From positions 1 to 8,783 of the forward strand of contig JAGXLK010000065.1 of the NCBI GenBank assembly GCA_018334735.1: 8,783 nt of DNA. Direction: 5' to 3'. The notes beneath the pieces are model-generated. The model was not told the origin of the DNA, did not search any database, and saw only the letters and a program-made list of their open reading frames with translations. Shown here piece by piece: positions 1 to 6,822 of this stretch (position 1 is the stretch's first letter; each line of letters starts with the position of its first letter). Made by a program: the position numbers and the translations under genes. Source of the DNA: Planctomycetota bacterium. Its GTDB lineage: Bacteria > Planctomycetota > Brocadiia > SM23-32.

Positions 1-148
1 CTCACGGGGTATCATATATGCATTCCGACGCGAGCCGTATTCCGAGAAATACGGTCCGGCTCAGTGGGCCCAGGCGGCCGGGGAAGCGTGCCGTGAGATG
101 AAAGAGCAAATCTGGGAGGCGACGCATACGGAAAACGCGGGCGACTAA
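1..148 (+). CDS. pyrF: Orotidine-5'-phosphate decarboxylase, type 2, C-terminal end (partial)
   Basis: This is the 3' end of a gene that enters from the left edge. The reading frame starts at base 2, gives 48 residues and stops at TAA 146-148. The protein begins SRGIIYAFRREPY and continues into an amphipathic helix containing AGEACREMKEQIW. The SRGIIYA stretch followed by a helix of the form AAxxAxxEMxxxI is the usual ending of group 2 orotidine-5'-phosphate decarboxylases. These enzymes remove CO2 from OMP to form UMP, the last step of de novo pyrimidine synthesis in the cytoplasm. The SRG motif belongs to the phosphate-binding end of the barrel. The catalytic Asp and Lys lie outside the window, so the call rests only on this tail. 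The gene is convergent with the HAD-YvcK gene and their stop codons overlap. No terminator separates them. Confidence 0.7.
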   Translation, partial: SRGIIYAFRREPYSEKYGPAQWAQAAGEACREMKEQIWEATHTENAGD

Positions 149-1857
149 TCCGCCACAGCGTCCCGGGCCTCCATGCCTCCGAATAGCCGACAGACGGCAT
201 CGCCTAGTTTATCGGGATGGTGGCGTAGCAGGTCCTGTTTTTCCCAGAGCACCCGGGGTTGGCTGATGTCTTCAAGAAGGTCTGTGAAAACAGTGCGGAC
301 GTCAATATCTTTGACATCTTCTTGTTTGCCCACAAGTTCGGCCCCATCGGCGCGGTACTTTTCCACAATATTTTGAGGTGGATCGGTGGAATTAAGGATC
401 ATGCAATCAATAATCTGGGGCCCAAGATGTTTTTCGAGGGCAATATAGTGGTCACGGGCGCTAAAACCTTCCGTTTGGCCGGGCTGTGTCATCGCGTTGC
501 ACACGTAATAGACTCTGGCCCGTGTATTTTTGACCGCGTCGCGGATTCGGGGCACCAGAATGTTGGGGATCACACTTGTGAAAAGACTTCCCGGTCCGAG
601 AACAAGGATATCGGCATTTTCGATTTCTTCCACTGCTTCGTCGAGCGCTTCGGCATCCTGCGGTTTGAGGAAAACTTTTTCGATGGGTGGTTTGTCGAGC
701 CCCCGTACCTGGACTTCCTGTTCCACAACTGAACCATCTTTCAATTCGGCGCAAACGTGGCAGTCAGTGAGCGTGGAGGGAAGCACTTTTCCGTTGATAT
801 TCAACAGGTTGCTAACGAGACGTATGCCTTTTTCAAACCGACCTGTCATATCGGTGGTTGCGGCGATAACAAGATTGCCGAGGCTCATACCTTCAAGGGA
901 ACCTTCTGCGAATCGGTATTGAAAGAGTCCGTTCAGCCTTCTTTCTCTTTCTCCTGGTTCGGAGAGGGCGACTAAACAGTTCCTGACGTCGCCTGGAGCG
1001 AGTATCCCGAGTTCGTCACGCAGTTTGCCTGAGGATCTTCCGCTATCAGTGACGGCAACAATAGCGGTGAGATGTTTGCTATAGGTTTTACAACCCTCAA
1101 GGACGATAGGAAGCCCCGTTCCACCACCCATCGCTACGATACGGAGGTGGTCGGGTGGTTTGCCGAGATCGACCATTCTGAGTATTGTAGGCACCTGAAA
1201 AATATTTGTGATTTTGTAATCAGGTACTTCGAATTGGTCGCGCGGTTCGGCTCGGCTGAAACGTCCATGCAGCATCTGAGCGGTGGTAAAGCCGAGTTCG
1301 TTACCGTAACGAATTTCTTCGCTTGGTCGATCCCCAACAATGAGGACTTCGGCAGGGTTTAATTTATATTTGCTGAGGAAATAGCGCAGGCATTCTGTCA
1401 TCCGGGCTCCGCGGTCGACATCGCTTACGAGGACATCATCGAATTTGCTTTCGAGGCCGAGTTTTGTGATTTTTCCCCGTTGCCGGCGGTGGTTGCCGAC
1501 CGTTAGAAGAAAACATTTAATGCCCTGGCGCCGGAGCGTGCGCAAAGTGGAAAGTGCGTCCGGGAAAAGGTGGATATCGTCGGCCACTTCTTCGCGATTA
1601 TACGCGCGGTAGGCAATCTGGAGAGCTTCTTGATCCAGATCGTAACGTTCTCCAATCTCATCGAAAACCAGGAAATGCGGTCCGTGATCAGCTGCCAGGT
1701 CTTTCTGAAGTTCGAAGGCTTCATCGACCGACATCGGCAAACCCGCATCCACGAGAGCTTGCGCGGCGCGGTGACGTGAAGCATCGATAAGCGAACCTGT
1801 GCAATCGAACAGTGTGTCATCAAGATCAAATATGACCGCTCTAAAACTCGCTCGCAT
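145..1857 (-). CDS. Fusion protein: HAD-type hydrolase domain plus YvcK/CofD-like (UPF0052) domain
   Basis: The protein has 570 residues and two domains. Residues 5-200 look like a HAD phosphatase: motif I FDLDDTLFD has D11 and D13, motif II is LLTVGN near 117-122, and motif IV is IVGDRPSEEI near 173-182. The usual motif III lysine is not obvious; only arginines R149 and R152 stand near its place. Residues 238-565 match the YvcK family: GGGTGL at 244-249, TDSGRSSGKLRDELG at 270-284, then APGDVRNCLVAL, and later VLGPGSLFTSVIPNILV and YYVCNAMTQPGQTEGFS. YvcK (GlmR) proteins of Gram-positive bacteria bind UDP-GlcNAc and steer carbon toward cell-wall precursors; the fold is shared with CofD. Stand-alone YvcK proteins are about 320 residues, so the extra 235 residues are the HAD part. 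The ATG at 1857 has TGGAG six bases upstream. What the HAD domain hydrolyses is unknown. Family call is firm; the joint function is inference. Confidence 0.9.
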   Translation of the reverse strand: MRASFRAVIFDLDDTLFDCTGSLIDASRHRAAQALVDAGLPMSVDEAFELQKDLAADHGPHFLVFDEIGERYDLDQEALQIAYRAYNREEVADDIHLFPDALSTLRTLRRQGIKCFLLTVGNHRRQRGKITKLGLESKFDDVLVSDVDRGARMTECLRYFLSKYKLNPAEVLIVGDRPSEEIRYGNELGFTTAQMLHGRFSRAEPRDQFEVPDYKITNIFQVPTILRMVDLGKPPDHLRIVAMGGGTGLPIVLEGCKTYSKHLTAIVAVTDSGRSSGKLRDELGILAPGDVRNCLVALSEPGERERRLNGLFQYRFAEGSLEGMSLGNLVIAATTDMTGRFEKGIRLVSNLLNINGKVLPSTLTDCHVCAELKDGSVVEQEVQVRGLDKPPIEKVFLKPQDAEALDEAVEEIENADILVLGPGSLFTSVIPNILVPRIRDAVKNTRARVYYVCNAMTQPGQTEGFSARDHYIALEKHLGPQIIDCMILNSTDPPQNIVEKYRADGAELVGKQEDVKDIDVRTVFTDLLEDISQPRVLWEKQDLLRHHPDKLGDAVCRLFGGMEARDAVAD

Positions 1858-1863
1858 TGCATG

Positions 1864-1867
1864 CTCC
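1864..1867 (-). promoter_or_regulatory. Ribosome binding site of the HAD-YvcK gene
   Basis: On the minus strand the sequence reads CTGGAGCATGCAATG. GGAG lies six bases before the ATG at 1857, which supports this start. The HAD motif I begins only ten residues later, as expected for a full N-terminus. A weak promoter candidate lies further upstream (TTGGTC, 16 bases, TAAATT near 1940-1970), but it is too poor to call. Confidence 0.6.
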
Positions 1868-2280
1868 AGGACGAAAACAAATGATTGATACCCATCAAAG
1901 TATTCTACAAAAAAGCCCGGGGCGAGATCGAACTAAAATTTATTCCCAGACCCCTCATGACCAATAGCAGATCTGATGTTGTAACTTGCCAGGGCCCGAA
2001 CTATAGCGAGATCACGGAACCAATGCAGGTGAACAATGCGTTCAATCTTTGCTATGTGGGCTTTGCGCATATGAAGTCTTTTCTCGAGTGCTTGGCCGTC
2101 AACATCCGAGGTGGAAGAGACATTTGTCTCACCGCTGTGCCAAAAAAGCAGTCACAGCACGTGGGTATAACGGCTTTTGATCTTTTGAACTCCGGAGCGC
2201 GGCCTCCAGTAAGCCGGATGAACTGTCTTTACATGTCATGAAAGAACCTGGGAGACGGATCAAATCTTGTTTCGGACAAT

Positions 2281-2315
2281 AGAGGTTTTCTTCCTCTAAA
2301 ACGGGACGTTTTTTT
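2281..2315 (+). terminator. Terminator-like double hairpin with T-tract
   Basis: AGAGG (2281-2285) can pair with CCTCT (2293-2297) over a seven-base loop. Right after it, AAAACG (2298-2303) pairs with CGTTTT (2307-2312) around GGA, and seven T residues run from 2309 to 2315. This resembles a rightward intrinsic terminator, but the second stem is A/T-rich and its loop is small. No gene that reads into it was recognised, so it could end an unseen transcript from 1858-2280 or be chance. Confidence 0.25.
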
Positions 2316-2854
2316 GATTCGCGATTAGCGCATGTTGTTAATTATCATTGCAAGTCTACACGCAGACGCTCAGGCGAGAGGGATCGTTTTTAGTCGCGGG
2401 TTTGCGGGTTGTTTTTGCCGGGTGCGAGCGTGTGAATTCCCAGCAGCATGCGACGTAACATTTCCGGAAGTAGATTTCCGGTATCACTACTTTGTGTAAC
2501 GCTACCAAGACGGGCGACTCTGAAATTATTGTAATTGGCCTCAAATTCTTTGGGCGCACGTTTGACATTGTCTGGAGTAAGGGTACCTCAACTTGCATTT
2601 TGTGTAAGGCGAGAGGTGCGAAATCGTATCGGAAAAGGGCTTAGGGTGTTATTTCACTTTCCGCTTATAGTAACACGAAACGCGGGATCAGTGCAACGGC
2701 GTTCCTGTATGCGCGAAACGAGCCTTTGGGTGCCGAATTTGGCAATCTCAGCGTTTTATGTTTTTGAGGTGCGGTTCGTTTTGGGTGTGTTTTCCCCTAA
2801 GTCCTTGACTGGATAGGAGGAACGAAAAACCGGATCGCGTCAGAATTTGGGGCA

Positions 2855-3025
2855 ATGGTATTGGAGAAAAAAGATTGCTGGCGCATTCAAGAATTATTAG
2901 AAGTTCGTAAGATTTCTCGAACCGCTTGTGTCCTATCAGCTTACATGAGGAAAGCCTTCTCATCGGACGGAAAGAATATTTGTCAGAGCAGTGAATGCGT
3001 TGACCCACACCGTTTCATGACTTAA
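2855..3025 (+). CDS. Possible small hypothetical protein, 56 residues (weak)
   Basis: An ATG at 2855 opens a frame of 56 codons ending at TAA 3023-3025; the frame is open back to 2801 but has no other usual start codon. The product begins MVLEKKDCWRIQELLEVRK and is mixed charged with four Cys residues. I recognise no family, signal peptide or membrane segment. The only purine run before the ATG is GGGG with a two-base gap, which is a poor ribosome binding site; the good AGGAGG at 2815-2820 is 34 bases away. An open stretch of this length can arise by chance in 1.4 kb of noncoding DNA. Recorded because no better gene occupies the stretch. Confidence 0.15.
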   Translation: MVLEKKDCWRIQELLEVRKISRTACVLSAYMRKAFSSDGKNICQSSECVDPHRFMT

Positions 3026-3108
3026 CATCCACATGATTTGGTTGCGGGAGTTAACCGACTGGCCCGGCAGCTACGGCGGCCGAAGTAGTCAACGGAGGAG
3101 TGGCTGGA

Positions 3109-3240
3109 ATGAAAAGGTTCGATGTTGCCGCGCGTGCCGATGACACAGAGGGTCTTGTGAGTCAGTGTCATCGAAACAATTGGGCAGATAATTGTAATTG
3201 TCCGCGCCTGTATTTCCCTCCCGCTTTGTTTCCCCACTAA
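3109..3240 (+). CDS. Possible small ORF (43 residues) in the dnaA leader region
   Basis: An ATG at 3109 follows a strong Shine-Dalgarno sequence, GGAGGAG at 3094-3100, eight bases away. The frame runs 43 codons to TAA 3238-3240. The product begins MKRFDVAARADDTEG, has three Cys (a CHRNNWADNCNC stretch) and ends in a Pro/Phe-rich tail. A GTG at 3100 is in the same frame but sits within the Shine-Dalgarno region. It ends 60 bases before the dnaA start and shares the string GGAGGAGTG with the dnaA ribosome binding site. No family is recognised. It could be a leader peptide, a small protein or chance; the good ribosome binding site is the only positive sign. Confidence 0.22.
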   Translation: MKRFDVAARADDTEGLVSQCHRNNWADNCNCPRLYFPPALFPH

Positions 3241-3255
3241 CCAGGACGGTTTAAT
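3226..3255 (+). promoter_or_regulatory. Candidate promoter of dnaA
   Basis: TTGTTT at 3226-3231 and TTTAAT at 3250-3255 are separated by 18 bases. The -10 matches TATAAT at five of six positions; the -35 keeps only the TTG. Transcription would start near 3262 and give a leader of about 40 bases before the TTG start. It is the best sigma-70-like pair close to the gene, but the match is modest. Confidence 0.25.
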
Positions 3256-3289
3256 AAGTTTTTGATTGAAGCGACTGGAATGTCGTGAC

Positions 3290-3295
3290 AGGAGG
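3290..3295 (+). promoter_or_regulatory. Ribosome binding site that fixes the TTG start of dnaA
   Basis: AGGAGG at 3290-3295 lies five bases before TTG 3301-3303. The nearest upstream in-frame codon that could compete is blocked by a TGA at 3286-3288, and the GTG at 3297 is out of frame. The TTG is therefore the first possible start, with a near-perfect Shine-Dalgarno sequence. Rare start codons can limit the amount of an initiator protein; that point is inference. Confidence 0.75.
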
Positions 3296-3300
3296 AGTGT

Positions 3301-4782
3301 TTGTCTGAAGAGAGTACCAATGTGGTTTTCTCCGATAGCGGACCAGATGCTGATCGCCCGAAATCTGAACAGGAAACGGCTTCGGAAGGGGATTCTGATC
3401 CGCTAAGACGTGAAACGGTCTGGTATAAAATCCAGGAAAATATCAAGGAGCGGCTTGGTCTGGAACGCTTTGGAATTTGGTTCAAACAGACCGAGCTCAT
3501 GGACTTCGATGATTCGAAGCTGGTGATCGGCGTTCCGAATGTCATCATCAAGCAATATCTGGACCAGAAATATCGGGTGATCGTCGAAGATGCAGCTAAG
3601 GCTTTGCTCGACAGTGAAGTCGATGTGGAATTCGATGTGGCCCCCAAGCTTTTGCGGAAAACCCGGGCCGACGACGAGGCTCTGCCAGATGCCGCTTTGC
3701 CGGAGAAACCGAAAAAGGCCACCGACGAGATAGGTCCCACGTTAGAATCTCAGGAAGAGCGTGGGCGTAGTTCCCACAAACAATTTGAAGAACTTGTTGT
3801 CGTCGATTCGAATCGCCTGGCTTTTTTAGCGGCTCAGGAGCTTGCACGGCGTGAGACCCCGCAATTCAATTTTGTTGTGGTTATTGGGTCGCACGGGGCA
3901 GGGAAGACAGCTCTTTTACGTGCAGCAGAAGGGCTGGCTCAAAAATCGCAAGTCCTCGGAAAGACGCAATATTTGCGAGCAGAGAGTTGGAGTAACGACT
4001 ACTATCATGCTTTGAAGAAACATCGCACGCGAAGTTTTCGCCAACATTACCGGTCATGTGATTTCCTGGTGATGGACGAAATGCAATTTTTCCAGGGTAA
4101 GCCTGCGGCGCAGGAGGAGTTTGTGCATACGGCGAAGACGTTGAAGTCACGAGGCGGTCGCCTTCTTGTGAGTTCGGCGCTCCACCCTGACGATTTCGAA
4201 GATGTTAAGCCTGAGTTCATACATCTGCTAAGTGGTGCGCTTTGGGTTGATTTGCAGATGCCCACGAAGGAGGAAATGACGGAGATAGCGAGCGCACTGG
4301 CCAAGCAAATGGGATGCCAGGCAGAACCATCTGCACTGCAGTATATAGTGCAGCAAAACGGAGTAAATCTCTGCCGTTTGGAAGGGGTGATACGATCTGT
4401 AACCGCTTATGCTTCCTTGATAGGTGAAGATCGTCTCGGCCTGGCAGAAACAAAAAAGGCACTTTCGGCGACGGGACGCGCTCGCATGCCGAGACCTACA
4501 CTGGAAAAAATCACAGCAGCGGTGTTAGAATCATTTTCAGTTACAGAACAGGAATTGCGCGGCAAAACGAGGGCGCAAAAGGCCTGTCGGGCACGCCAGG
4601 CAGCAATGTATTTGGGGCGAGAATTGACCGGAGAATCACTATCAGATATCGGGCGGTTTTTTGGTGGGCGGACTCACAGCACAGTAAAACATTCGGTTGA
4701 GCAGGCCGATGCGAAGATTCAGGAAGCCGGAGGGATGGCCGCAGCAATGGAAAAGTGCAGACGAATACTTGGAGTGAGTTGA
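3301..4782 (+). CDS. dnaA: Chromosomal replication initiator protein DnaA, divergent
   Basis: The 493-residue protein has the DnaA domain order. Residues 38-103 match domain I (VWYKIQENIKERL, FGIWFKQTEL, VGVPN-like IGVPNVIIKQYL). A charged linker follows (104-158). Domain III, an AAA+ ATPase, spans about 160-390, with Walker A GSHGAGKT at 196-203 and Walker B FLVMDEMQFF at 255-264, followed by QEEFVHTAKTL. Domain IV (399-493) has the helix-turn-helix with RQAAMYLGRELT (432-443) and FFGGRTHSTVKHS (453-465). DnaA binds DnaA boxes at oriC and melts the origin when bound to ATP. Odd points: Walker B is DE rather than DD, the box VII region reads EFIHLLSG instead of RLKSRFGWG, the sensor II region reads NLCRLEG instead of NVRELEG, and GGRDH is GGRTH. 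It may be the only DnaA or a specialised paralogue. It converges on clpX. Confidence 0.85.
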   Translation: MSEESTNVVFSDSGPDADRPKSEQETASEGDSDPLRRETVWYKIQENIKERLGLERFGIWFKQTELMDFDDSKLVIGVPNVIIKQYLDQKYRVIVEDAAKALLDSEVDVEFDVAPKLLRKTRADDEALPDAALPEKPKKATDEIGPTLESQEERGRSSHKQFEELVVVDSNRLAFLAAQELARRETPQFNFVVVIGSHGAGKTALLRAAEGLAQKSQVLGKTQYLRAESWSNDYYHALKKHRTRSFRQHYRSCDFLVMDEMQFFQGKPAAQEEFVHTAKTLKSRGGRLLVSSALHPDDFEDVKPEFIHLLSGALWVDLQMPTKEEMTEIASALAKQMGCQAEPSALQYIVQQNGVNLCRLEGVIRSVTAYASLIGEDRLGLAETKKALSATGRARMPRPTLEKITAAVLESFSVTEQELRGKTRAQKACRARQAAMYLGRELTGESLSDIGRFFGGRTHSTVKHSVEQADAKIQEAGGMAAAMEKCRRILGVS

Positions 4783-4817
4783 ACGCGTTAAAAAAACGTT
4801 TTCAGCCCACCAGTCGT

Positions 4818-6089
4818 TCAGGCGCTCTTGCGGTGTTTTTCCTTCTCTTCATCCTCACCGGCCATCAAGGAACGTTTCCCGAGCACTACATCGCGGTCGA
4901 GAACGTATTTTCCCGCAGTGGTGTGAGAGGGCAGGAAAAAGAGGGGCTCAAGCATTATTTGTTCCATAACGGTTCGCAGTCCCCGTGCTCCCGTGCCCTT
5001 ACCGGCAGCAAGTCGAGCAATCTCGTTCAACGCTTCTTCGGTGAATTCCAGCTCAGAATCCTCGAATTCAAAGAATTTCTGGTATTGTCGCACCAGCGCA
5101 TTGCGGGGTTCGAGTAAAATTCGCACGAGCTCATCCTGTCCGAGTGGCATAAGCGGGGCCACAACCGGTATGCGCCCTACAATCTCAGGTATGAGACCGA
5201 ATTTGATAAGATCATCGTCGTTGACCAGCTTAAGGGCCTCGGCCAGGTTTCTCTGTTCAGCATTCTCATTTGAATGTGGACTGCCGAAGCCTATCTGCTG
5301 GCGATTTGTCCGTTTGCGGACGACTTCATCGATGCCTGTAAAGGTCCCACCGCAGATAAACAGGATATTCGTTGTGTCAATCTGAATGTATTGCTCTTCG
5401 GGATGTTTTCGCCCGGCGTGGGTCGGAACATTTGCGACCGTCCCTTCCAGCATTTTCAGCAGGCCCTGTTGTACACCCTCGCCGCCGACATCTCGTGTGA
5501 TACTGACGTTTTGGCTTGTTTTGCCGATTTTATCGATTTCATCGACGTAAAGGATGCCCTGTTGTGCTTTTTCAACTTCGAAATCGGCAGCCTGAACGAG
5601 TTTGAGAAGGACGTTTTCAACATCTTCTCCGACGTAGCCGGCCTCGGTGAGGGTTGTGGCATCGGCGATCGCGAAGGGGACGTTCAAACACCGGGCAAGA
5701 ACACGCGCAATAAGGGTTTTTCCCGAGCCGGAGGGGCCGACAAGCAGCACGTTACTTTTATCGAGTTCGACATCCTCCACCATTGTGCTGGTGATACGGC
5801 GATAGTGGTTATGCACAGCCACTGCGACGGTTTTTTTTGCCTTTTCCTGCCCAATTACATACTCGTCGAGCATTTCTTTTATGTCGACAGGAGTCGGGAC
5901 GTGTTCGAGTGGTTCAGCTGTGGGTTCGTAAAGCTGTTCTTGCTGGACAATGGAATGACAGAGTTCGACGCATTCATCACAGATGAAAGTGTTGTGACTG
6001 CCTCGAATCAGTCGTCGGACATCATCGTAACCTTTACCGCAAAAAGAACAGGCTTCTTTGTGTGAGCCACGGTCATCTTTGCCGGGCAT
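4818..6089 (-). CDS. clpX: ATP-dependent Clp protease ATP-binding subunit ClpX
   Basis: The 423-residue protein is a complete ClpX, the hexameric AAA+ unfoldase that recognises substrates and threads them into ClpP. The N-terminal zinc-binding domain has C14, C17, C37 and C40. Walker A is GPSGSGKT (118-125), the pore-1 loop GYVGED lies at 151-156, Walker B is ILYVDEID (179-186), the pore-2 loop [10 protein letters not shown] is at 199-208, and the ClpP-docking loop IGF is at 266-268. [12 protein letters not shown] (298-309) and the sensor II motif GTGARGLR (365-372) follow. Length is normal for the family. The ATG at 6089 is preceded by GGGAG at a six-base gap. It is the last gene of the tig-clpP-clpX operon, 48 bases after clpP. 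Between its stop and the dnaA stop lie 35 bases with an A7 tract but no convincing hairpin. Confidence 0.98.
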   Translation of the reverse strand: MPGKDDRGSHKEACSFCGKGYDDVRRLIRGSHNTFICDECVELCHSIVQQEQLYEPTAEPLEHVPTPVDIKEMLDEYVIGQEKAKKTVAVAVHNHYRRITSTMVEDVELDKSNVLLVGPSGSGKTLIARVLARCLNVPFAIADATTLTEAGYVGEDVENVLLKLVQAADFEVEKAQQGILYVDEIDKIGKTSQNVSITRDVGGEGVQQGLLKMLEGTVANVPTHAGRKHPEEQYIQIDTTNILFICGGTFTGIDEVVRKRTNRQQIGFGSPHSNENAEQRNLAEALKLVNDDDLIKFGLIPEIVGRIPVVAPLMPLGQDELVRILLEPRNALVRQYQKFFEFEDSELEFTEEALNEIARLAAGKGTGARGLRTVMEQIMLEPLFFLPSHTTAGKYVLDRDVVLGKRSLMAGEDEEKEKHRKSA

Positions 6090-6137
6090 ATATTTCTCCC
6101 TTATCTATTGGACGCCAAATCCGGGCGAATTTTGCGT

Positions 6138-6779
6138 TTACTGCGATTCATCTTCCTCGTTCTCATTGCCCGTGAGTATTTCATCTACAATTCCGTAATC
6201 TAAGGCCTCTTCGGCGGACAGGTAAAATTCCCTGTCTGTATCTTTTGAAATTTGTTCGAAGGGTTGGTTTGTGTGTTTTGCCAGGATATCGTTGATCCAC
6301 TCCTCCAGTTTAACCATTTCGTCGGCGTGGATGCTGATATCGGCGGCAGTTCCTTCCATACCGCCCCATGGTTGATGAAGCATGACCCGCGCATGGGGCA
6401 GGGCGAAGCGTTTTTCGGGAGCGCCTCCTGCCAGAAGGACAGCACTCATGCTGTAGGCTTCTCCAACGACATAGGTCGCAACATCCGGCTGTATCAATTG
6501 CATCGTATCGTATATGGCAAGTCCACTGGTTATCAAACCACCCATGCAATTCAAATATAGATTAATGTCCTGATTCTTGTTCTCGTTCTGCAGATACAGC
6601 ATCTGAGCGACAACTGTGTTTGCAACCGTATCGTTAATAACGGACCCAATAAAAATAATGCGATCTTCCAGCAATCGCGAAAAGATGTCGTACGCTCTCT
6701 CACCCTGGGCGGTTTTCCGCACGACCATCGGGAGATACTGGGAGTTCATCGGGTCCATATCCGGCCGCGAATCTTCCAT
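6138..6779 (-). CDS. clpP: ATP-dependent Clp protease proteolytic subunit ClpP
   Basis: The 213-residue protein is the serine peptidase that forms the double heptamer barrel of the Clp protease. It begins near the conserved YLPMVVRKTAQGERAYDIFSRLL. The nucleophile is S110 in GEAYSMSAVLLAGG, and the catalytic histidine is H135 in LHQPWGG. By spacing from the histidine, the catalytic acid falls on E184 in DTDREFYLS, where most ClpPs have Asp. The oxyanion loop reads LNCMGGLITSG (76-86) instead of NSPGG. The frame stays open upstream into tig, but that part overlaps the tig 3' end in another frame and lacks ClpP similarity. ATG 6779 is chosen because it follows an AGGAAAAATAAGGA purine run and starts next to the conserved region; M8 or M11 are alternatives. 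No long propeptide is seen. It lies 43 bases after tig. Confidence 0.96.
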   Translation of the reverse strand: MEDSRPDMDPMNSQYLPMVVRKTAQGERAYDIFSRLLEDRIIFIGSVINDTVANTVVAQMLYLQNENKNQDINLYLNCMGGLITSGLAIYDTMQLIQPDVATYVVGEAYSMSAVLLAGGAPEKRFALPHARVMLHQPWGGMEGTAADISIHADEMVKLEEWINDILAKHTNQPFEQISKDTDREFYLSAEEALDYGIVDEILTGNENEEDESQ

Positions 6780-6822
6780 TTCCTTATTTTTCCTGTAATG
6801 TTCCACTTTTGAGGATCTGTTT

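Larger units (their letters stand above)
1858..3300. other. Long intergenic region between divergent HAD-YvcK and dnaA genes
   Basis: These 1443 bases hold no long ORF with recognisable protein similarity. ORFs of 80-118 codons on either strand (for example 1885-2241 plus, 2356-2598 minus, 2748-3008 minus) have no family motif or good ribosome binding site, and their residue make-up looks random. The region has a terminator-like hairpin near 2281-2315, two weak small ORFs, A/T-rich patches (2521-2535, 3188-3200) and the dnaA leader. I found no exact TTATNCACA DnaA box; the nearest is TTATTCCCA near 1940, with one mismatch. No tRNA, tmRNA, SRP RNA or RNase P signature was seen. A regulatory or origin role is possible from position beside dnaA, but is not shown. 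Confidence 0.6.

Noticed and set aside
359..367. TTTTCCACA, a perfect match to the TTWTNCACA DnaA box
   Set aside because: It is a single copy inside the HAD-YvcK coding region, where it encodes conserved-looking residues (IVEKYR on the minus strand), so chance is the simplest reading.
1885..2241. Open frame of 118 codons on the plus strand starting at TTG
   Set aside because: No ribosome binding site, no family similarity, and random-looking composition; length is possible by chance.
2646..2676. Inverted repeat GTGTTA and TAACAC with a 19-base spacer
   Set aside because: Six-base arms, no extension on either side and no promoter around it; likely chance.
2528..3200. Ten-base direct repeat ATTGTAATTG at 2528-2537 and 3191-3200
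   Set aside because: About one such repeat is expected by chance in 1.4 kb; no further copies were seen.
4783..4817. Bidirectional terminator between dnaA and clpX
   Set aside because: There is an A7 tract and short AACG/CGTT matches, but no stable stem with a proper loop.
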